Assembly (NCBI RefSeq): GCF_013280595.1
Contig: NZ_JAAATY010000005.1
Location: forward strand, 1-64,000
Reading direction: 5' to 3'
DNA: 64,000 nt
Origin: Kibdelosporangium persicum
Lineage (GTDB): Bacteria; Actinomycetota; Actinomycetes; Mycobacteriales; Pseudonocardiaceae
Part shown: positions 59,147 to 64,000 of the stretch, one piece after another
Numbering within the stretch: position 1 is the stretch's first letter
How the letters are laid out: each line of letters opens with the position of its first letter
Translations under genes and position numbers: made by a program
The notes under the pieces: model-generated
Databases searched by the model: none
Told to the model about the DNA's origin: nothing
The model's input: only the letters and a program-made list of their open reading frames with translations

Positions 59147-60721
59147 TCAGCCCATCGCCTTGACGTCGTCCGATCGGACAGACCCAGCGTCGTCCCCGGA
59201 GGGCGTGGCGTCGTTCTCGGGGCCGCGGACCAGGACGTAGACCAGGAGGACTGCCATGATGGTCACTCCGGCCCACATGGCGGTCTGCCAGCCGTCGACG
59301 AACGATTCCCGTGCGGCTCGCACAAGCACTTGCCCCTGGTCGCCGTCGGCGGCGTCGAGGGCGTTGGCGATGCCTTCCCGTGCGGCTGCTGCGGCGGTGT
59401 CGTCGGGCAGGCCGTCGAGCCTGGCGTCGATCGCGCTGCGGTAGCCGGCCGACAGCAGCGATCCGAGCAGCGCGATACCGAGTGCGGTCCCGAACTCACG
59501 GGTGACGTCGTTGAGCGCGGACGCGACGCCTTGGCGTTCTCGCGGCAGGGCACTGGTGATGGCCTCGGTGGACGGCGTCATCGACAAGCCCATGCCGAGT
59601 CCGATGGCGAGCATGCCGGGCAGCACCGCGAGGTAGCCGCCTTCGACGGAAACGAAAGTCGCCATGAGACCCAAGCCCGCGCCCGCGAGCAGGATGCCCG
59701 TCGCCATGGTCGTGCGAGCCCCGATTCGCTCGGCCAGCCGTGGTGCCAGTCCGGACGTGATCATCATCAGCACCGCCATGGGCATGAGCGCCGCGGTGGA
59801 CAGCAGGCCGGACCAGCCGAGGACAGCCTGGAAGAACGGGTAGAGCACCACGAAGATCCCTGCCTGGACACCGAAGACCGCCAGGAGCACCACGGAACCG
59901 CTTGCCAGTCCTCGCTTCCGGAAGAGACGCACCTGCAGCAACGGGGAGCGGTGGCGAAGCTCCCATGCCACGAACCCGACGGCGGCACCTGCACCGACCA
60001 GCAGGCTGACCAGGGTCACGGGCGTGGCCCAGCCTCGCTCAGGGCCTTCCTGGAGGAAGAAGATGAGCCCGACCACGGCGACGATGGACGCCAGCGAGCC
60101 GACGGTGTCGAAGGAGTGCCGCGCTTCCTCGCGCGAGTTGGGCACGGAGCGCTGCGTCATGACGAACGCGACGATGACCAGCACCACGGGAAGAACGAAC
60201 AGGTACCGCCAGTTCGCCACGTCGACCAGTGCCGCCGAGAGGAACATGCCCAGAATGCCGCCGCCTCCGGCGACGCCCGTCCACACACCGATCGCCCGGC
60301 CGCGCTCCTGCTCCGGGAAGGTGGACGTGATGACGGCGAGCGTGACAGGCATGATCATCGCCGCGCCCACGCCGCTCAGCACGCGTGCCGCGAGCATCAC
60401 CTCGGCCGACGGGGCGAAACCCGCGGCCGCACTCGCCACGCCGAAAACGGTCAGACCCGCGATGAGCACGGGTTTACGGCCCCATCGGTCACCGATCGCG
60501 CCGAGCGGCAGCAGGAGCGCGGCCATGGTGAGGGTGTAGCTGTTGATGATCCACAGGATCATGCTCTGCGAGGCGCCGAAGGCGACCGCGAGGTCCGGCT
60601 GGGCGACGTTCAGCCCGGTCACCGACGCGATGACGGCCATCAAGGCGATGCAGACCGCGACCAGGATCGAGCGGCGCTCGCGCGCGTCCGAGACCGTCGC
60701 GTTGGTTGAATCAGTGTGCAT
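59147..60721 (-). CDS. MFS transporter, DHA2 (EmrB/QacA-like) drug exporter
   Basis: A 524-residue protein with 14 predicted spans, which marks the DHA2 class. Motif A GAIGDRWGRKPVL is between spans 2 and 3 (about 75-87), and the antiporter motif C region is GVAGGGGILGMFLSAAL in span 5. It likely exports drugs or a secondary metabolite by H+ exchange. It is divergent from an XRE-cupin regulator gene with only 49 bp between starts, so that regulator probably controls it. Confidence 0.92.
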   Translation of the reverse strand: MHTDSTNATVSDARERRSILVAVCIALMAVIASVTGLNVAQPDLAVAFGASQSMILWIINSYTLTMAALLLPLGAIGDRWGRKPVLIAGLTVFGVASAAAGFAPSAEVMLAARVLSGVGAAMIMPVTLAVITSTFPEQERGRAIGVWTGVAGGGGILGMFLSAALVDVANWRYLFVLPVVLVIVAFVMTQRSVPNSREEARHSFDTVGSLASIVAVVGLIFFLQEGPERGWATPVTLVSLLVGAGAAVGFVAWELRHRSPLLQVRLFRKRGLASGSVVLLAVFGVQAGIFVVLYPFFQAVLGWSGLLSTAALMPMAVLMMITSGLAPRLAERIGARTTMATGILLAGAGLGLMATFVSVEGGYLAVLPGMLAIGLGMGLSMTPSTEAITSALPRERQGVASALNDVTREFGTALGIALLGSLLSAGYRSAIDARLDGLPDDTAAAAAREGIANALDAADGDQGQVLVRAARESFVDGWQTAMWAGVTIMAVLLVYVLVRGPENDATPSGDDAGSVRSDDVKAMG

Positions 60722-60744
60722 GTTCGGCGAGGTTAGGGACGGCT

Positions 60745-60757
60745 TGCCCTAAAGGCA
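60745..60757. promoter_or_regulatory. Possible regulator site in MFS/XRE gap
   Basis: TGCC-N5-GGCA (TGCCCTAAAGGCA) lies in the gap between the divergent starts. TTGCCC also recurs at 60744 and 60764, one turn pair apart. Confidence 0.3.
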
Positions 60758-60763
60758 TAGGAT
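60758..60763 (+). promoter_or_regulatory. Likely -10 element, leaderless XRE-cupin gene
   Basis: TAGGAT ends 7 nt before the ATG at 60771, so transcription probably starts at the ATG. No ribosome-binding site is evident. Confidence 0.4.
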
Positions 60764-60770
60764 CTTGCCC

Positions 60771-61352
60771 ATGACGCAAGACGATGGCGATCTGGACAGC
60801 CTGGTACGCAAACGAATCCGTGCTCTGCGGCTGGCGCAGGGCTGGTCGTTGGAGGAACTGGCCACGCGGGCGCGGCTCAGCCCGTCTTCGCTCAGCCGGA
60901 TCGAGAACGGTCAGCGCCGCCTGGCCCTTGATCAGCTCGTCACGCTCGCCCGTGCCCTGGACACCTCGCTCGACCAGCTGGTCGAGACGGCCACTGACGA
61001 CGTGATCGCCGGTCCGGTGATCGACGGAATCCACGGACGGCTGCGGTGGCGGATCAAGGCCGATCCCGGAATGACCGTGATGCGACAGCGCCTGACGAAC
61101 CCCGCACCGGACAATCCGGCGAGCATGCGCGCCCACTCAGGCCACGAATGGATCGTCGTCCTGTCCGGTACCGCCGTGCTGATGCTGGGCAACCGCCGGT
61201 TCCGCGTGGAGACCAACCAGTCCGCCGAGTTCCCCACCATGCTTCCGCATGCGATCGGCGCCGAAGGAGGGCCGTGCGAGATCCTGGGCATCTTCGACCG
61301 CGACGCGCGCCGCGGCCACCTGTCCGACAAGGGACCCGCCGCCCCACGATGA
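60771..61352 (+). CDS. XRE-family regulator with cupin domain
   Basis: A 193-residue regulator. The helix-turn-helix (about 12-65, WSLEELATRARLSPSSLSRIENGQRR) is followed by a small cupin sensor (HSGHEWIVVLSGTAVLMLGNRRFRVETNQSAEFPTMLPHAIG, about 120-165) with the usual metal or ligand His and Glu. Such proteins often control exporters and modifying enzymes next to them, here the MFS gene and the methyltransferase gene downstream. ATG at 60771 is chosen over an upstream TTG at 60765. Confidence 0.9.
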   Translation: MTQDDGDLDSLVRKRIRALRLAQGWSLEELATRARLSPSSLSRIENGQRRLALDQLVTLARALDTSLDQLVETATDDVIAGPVIDGIHGRLRWRIKADPGMTVMRQRLTNPAPDNPASMRAHSGHEWIVVLSGTAVLMLGNRRFRVETNQSAEFPTMLPHAIGAEGGPCEILGIFDRDARRGHLSDKGPAAPR

Positions 61353-61435
61353 CGAGCTCTTGCGTGTTCGGCAGCCCGGGATTCCATCTTTTTGCTCGGC
61401 AGGCAAGACAATGTGCGCCTGACGCATGGCCGACT

Positions 61436-61441
61436 TAACCT
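61436..61441 (+). promoter_or_regulatory. Likely -10 element, leaderless methyltransferase gene
   Basis: TAACCT ends 6 nt before the ATG at 61448, the same spacing as at the PAC2 and MmyB-type genes. The 61353-61435 gap holds no gene. Confidence 0.35.
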
Positions 61442-61447
61442 GACGCC

Positions 61448-62290
61448 ATGACCCACACAGGCCACGACCACCATCCCCACGTCGACACCCATGCGGAAAT
61501 CCTCGACCTCGACGCGGAAGTGCTCGCCGACCACACCGCGGCCATCACCGCCTGGCTGCCGGTCGAGACGAGCCCGCACGAGATTGTGGATCTGGGCTGC
61601 GGCACCGGCGCCGGCACCTTCGCCCTGCTCACCCGCTTCCCCGAGGCGCACGTGACCGCCGTCGACTCCTCCGCCGGCCACCTGCACCGCCTGCGGGAGA
61701 AGGCCCGCGAGAAGGGAGTGGCCGACCGAGTGCGCACCGTCCAGGCCGATCTCGACGCGGCGACGTGGCCGGACCTCGGCACGCCCGACCTGGTGTGGGC
61801 ATCCGCCGCCATGCATCACATGGCCGATCCCATGCGGACATTGCGCCGGGTCCACGACATGCTCGCACCCGGCGGCCTGTTCGCCGTCGTCGAACTCGCC
61901 GGGTTCCCCCGGTTCCTGCCCGCCGACGCCCCGGAGAACCGCCCCGGCCTGGAAGAACGCTGCCACGAGGCGAGCGACCGCCACCACGCCGAGCACGTGC
62001 CCCACCGCGGTGCCGACTGGGGTCCGAAGCTGACCGCCGCCGGGTTCAGGCTCGAAGGCGAACGCACGATCACTGTCAACCTCGAACGTTCCGACACCAT
62101 CGGCCGCTACGCCCTCACCAGCCTGCGGCGCCTGCGTAGCGGCATCGCCGACGCGCTCGCCGCCGACGACCTCGCCGCGCTGGACCAACTGCTCGATGTC
62201 GACAGCCCGCACAGCATCCTGCGTCGCGACGACCTCACCGTACGCACCGAACGCACTGTGTGGGCCGCCCGACGCACTGCCCCCCGCTGA
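61448..62290 (+). CDS. Class I SAM-dependent methyltransferase
   Basis: A 280-residue methyltransferase. A His-rich N-terminus (MTHTGHDHHPHVDTHAE) precedes the SAM-binding IVDLGCGTGAGTFALL (about 46-61), the acidic loop AVDSS and SAAMHHMADPMRTLRRVHDMLAPGG. The substrate is not known; the His tail could bind metal. It follows the XRE-cupin regulator gene by 95 bp and may form a unit with it and the MFS exporter. The stop overlaps the first codon of the DUF1684 remnant. Confidence 0.9.
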   Translation: MTHTGHDHHPHVDTHAEILDLDAEVLADHTAAITAWLPVETSPHEIVDLGCGTGAGTFALLTRFPEAHVTAVDSSAGHLHRLREKAREKGVADRVRTVQADLDAATWPDLGTPDLVWASAAMHHMADPMRTLRRVHDMLAPGGLFAVVELAGFPRFLPADAPENRPGLEERCHEASDRHHAEHVPHRGADWGPKLTAAGFRLEGERTITVNLERSDTIGRYALTSLRRLRSGIADALAADDLAALDQLLDVDSPHSILRRDDLTVRTERTVWAARRTAPR

Positions 62291-62590
62291 CTACGAGGCG
62301 TGGCGCAAGAGCAGGTGGGAGGAGATCGCCGGTCCGAACGGCAAGGCGAAGGTCGTCGCGAACGGCAAGGTGAGCGGCCCGGACGCGCACGTCATCCCGG
62401 GTGTTCCCGGGCGGTGGAGCACCACCGAGGCAGGTGCCCTGACCGTGACCGCCGCCGCCGGAGATGGCGTGAAAGTCAACGGCGAGACAGCGGACGGGAC
62501 GGTCGAGGTGCCGTCCGGCAGCACTCTTGAGTTCCCGGGAGGCCAAGTGGGCTTCGCGGGAGGAACGGGCGGGGCCTACGGCGTCCCCAG
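62291..62590 (+). pseudogene. DUF1684-family remnant, truncated at both ends
   Basis: The frame through 62291-62590 encodes DYEAWRKSRWEEIAGPNG, then a stretch with IPGVPGRWSTTEAGALTVTA and EVPSGSTLEFPGGQVGF, the start of the DUF1684 beta-domain. No start codon of its own with a ribosome-binding site precedes it, and the second half of the family (about 150 residues) is missing after GGAYGV. The frame continues without a stop into the NTF2-like gene, so a fused product is conceivable but not likely. Confidence 0.6.
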
Positions 62591-62633
62591 CTGTCTTCAC
62601 CTGCCCCCCGCGCCTCCTGGCAACCACCTGCCC

Positions 62634-63026
62634 ATGCGGATCGAGGCGGGCGAGCGTGCGCTCGTCCACACCGCCCTTCAGGACAAGGCGATCACGTACC
62701 TGCGCTACCTGGAGAACAGGGACTGGGCGAGCGCGCGGACGATGTGCTCGGACACGGCGACCGTCTGGCACAACGACGGCAAGGGCGACGAGACGATCGA
62801 CCAGAACATCTCCGGGATGCGCGGCCAGATCGACGCCATCGAGTCGATGCGCTACGAGATCGTCCGGCAGTTCACGAAGGCCGACGAAGTCCTCCAGCAG
62901 CACGTCGTGCACGTGGCCACAAAGGACGGAACGCGCGGCCAGGTCCACGCGGCCGTGTACTTCCGCTTCGAAGACGGCCTGATCAGCCGCATCGAGGAGT
63001 ACGCCAACTTCGTGCCCAGCGCCTGA
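62634..63026 (+). CDS. NTF2-like (SnoaL-type) protein
   Basis: A 130-residue cone-shaped alpha+beta barrel. The pattern KAITYLRYLENRDWASARTMCSDTATVWHNDGKGDETI, then VHAAVYFRFEDGLISRIEEYANF, is typical of SnoaL-like or ketosteroid-isomerase-like proteins. It may bind a small hydrophobic ligand or act as an isomerase; no function can be set. The ATG at 62634 lies in the same frame as the DUF1684 remnant and has no clear ribosome-binding site, so the start is uncertain. The stop is 1 bp from that of the convergent glycosylase gene. Confidence 0.72.
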   Translation: MRIEAGERALVHTALQDKAITYLRYLENRDWASARTMCSDTATVWHNDGKGDETIDQNISGMRGQIDAIESMRYEIVRQFTKADEVLQQHVVHVATKDGTRGQVHAAVYFRFEDGLISRIEEYANFVPSA

Positions 63027-63027
63027 G

Positions 63028-63939
63028 TCACAACCGTGCGAGTTCGGCCTGGGCGCGGAACAACACCGACACCCAGGTCCGATACGGCCGCCATCTGTCG
63101 GCCACCCGCTCAAGATCCCTGACGTCCGGTTCTCGCAGGCCGTAAGCAGCCGTGATCGCCTTGTGCAGCCTCGGCTCGGCCGTGGCGAACACGTCCGGGT
63201 GTCCCGCTCCCCGCAACAGGACGAGCTGCGCGGAGAACGTGCCGATGCCCGGCAGCTTCGCCAGGAACCGCAAGGCGTCTTCGGCGGGCATGGCACGTAA
63301 CCGCGTCGCGTCCAGGTCACCGGCCAGTGCCGCCTCGGCGGTCGCCCGCAGGCGGCTGCTCTTGACCTCAGGTAAGAGCGGAACCCGGGCAAGTTCAAGG
63401 AGTCGCCGTGGGGCCGGGAACGTGTCGAGCTGTATCCCCGACAGCTCGGTCGCCCCGGCCGGCACGGCAACCGCACTACCGACCCTACGCGCGATCTGGT
63501 CCTTGAGCGCGGCCGCCTGGCCCATCCGCACCCGTTGGCTGATGATCGACCAGCAGGCCGCCTCGTACGGCGAGTGGAACAGCACTGGTCGCAGGCCCGG
63601 CAGTGCCTTTTGTAACCGTCGGACAACAGGATCACGCTCGGCCAGGGCCGGGAAGCCGACGCCGTCGACGTCCAGCGACAGGATCCGCCGGACGTGCCCG
63701 ACCGCGGCGGGCACATCCTCCTCGGCGGCGTTGAGCCGGACCTGCACCGGCCCATCCGCCCCCTGTTGCCGAACCAACGCGCCGACCGGCTCCCAGGACG
63801 GAGCCGCCGGGAACGCCAACCGCAACCGGCCATGCTCGTCGACAAAGGACCGACTCGGCGTGAACCCCTCGATGAACCGCGCCGAGGCGGCCAGGTCGAA
63901 CGGACCGGTGAACGGCAGGTCGAACCATTCGGTGATCAT
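63028..63939 (-). CDS. AlkA-like DNA-3-methyladenine glycosylase family protein
   Basis: A 303-residue HhH-GPD-fold protein. An N-terminal beta-domain (1-110) is followed by helical domains with the hairpin LPGIGTFSAQLVLLRG (about 230-245). The position of the catalytic Asp reads DVFATAEPRL, with Glu where Asp is expected, which may change or lessen activity. Members remove alkylated bases from DNA. The ATG at 63939 is clear. The 61 bp to the window end show no gene. Confidence 0.85.
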   Translation of the reverse strand: MITEWFDLPFTGPFDLAASARFIEGFTPSRSFVDEHGRLRLAFPAAPSWEPVGALVRQQGADGPVQVRLNAAEEDVPAAVGHVRRILSLDVDGVGFPALAERDPVVRRLQKALPGLRPVLFHSPYEAACWSIISQRVRMGQAAALKDQIARRVGSAVAVPAGATELSGIQLDTFPAPRRLLELARVPLLPEVKSSRLRATAEAALAGDLDATRLRAMPAEDALRFLAKLPGIGTFSAQLVLLRGAGHPDVFATAEPRLHKAITAAYGLREPDVRDLERVADRWRPYRTWVSVLFRAQAELARL

Positions 63940-64000
63940 GTGCTATCCCTCCCACCGACACCATCGCAGAGGGGTACGACAATTCCGGGTCGGCACGGGG

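Overview
The window is high-GC actinobacterial DNA. Three things point to a mycothiol-producing member of the Pseudonocardiales: a mycothiol ligase gene (mshC), a fabG-inhA pair of mycobacterial type, and two blocks whose gene order recalls Mycobacterium tuberculosis (comparison from memory, no search run). Block one is trmI, RecB-like nuclease, hisG, hisE, (metH), PAC2, mshC. Block two is hemH, inhA, fabG, VWA protein, DUF58 protein, MoxR, RipA-like hydrolase, acn. The genus is inference.

Left part (0-10.5 kb): trmI, an M50 protease with CBS domains, a mycothiol-fold DinB protein, a RecB-family nuclease, hisG-hisE, a HAD phosphatase, a decayed metH fragment, PAC2, an aldo/keto reductase divergent from an MmyB-type regulator, and mshC. 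The accessory stretch from 10.5 to 21.3 kb holds a P450-glycosyltransferase pair, three divergently controlled regulator/oxidoreductase modules with clear palindromic operators, a secreted CocE-type peptidase, a tandem-domain lipoprotein, and an NMT1-type ABC importer whose permease is two domains in one chain.

Middle part (21.3-33.8 kb): a possible non-coding RNA gene ending in a 42-bp perfect palindrome; a MoxR-VWA pair; a TetR gene; and a six-gene minus-strand sugar operon (ROK repressor, binding protein, two permeases, GH4 glycosidase, BadF-type sugar kinase). The operon carries an operator-like palindrome in front of the repressor and resembles amino-sugar/chito-oligosaccharide uptake operons.

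Right part (33.8-57 kb): the hemH-to-acn block, broken up by inserted modules: a Na+/H+ antiporter, an FtsX-type permease without an ATPase gene, a response regulator-histidine kinase-TAXI protein cassette, a GlsB-like membrane protein and a TetR/NAD-binding pair. The last 7 kb hold an O-methyltransferase/TetR module, an EEP-family hydrolase, an MFS exporter with an XRE-cupin regulator and methyltransferase, a DUF1684 remnant, an NTF2-like protein and an AlkA-like glycosylase.

Two repeat families stand out. First, six dispersed copies of a 46-52 bp palindrome have stems that vary with compensating changes around an identical 12-nt loop (GTGTTCTAACCC). Five of the six lie at gene 3' ends; the sixth abuts the broken end of the metH remnant. 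Second, two inverted copies of a roughly 160-185 bp MITE-like element have terminal inverted repeats and CTAG flanks, and in both cases the neighbouring gene's TAG stop codon is part of that CTAG. I saw no rRNA, tRNA, CRISPR array or intact transposase.
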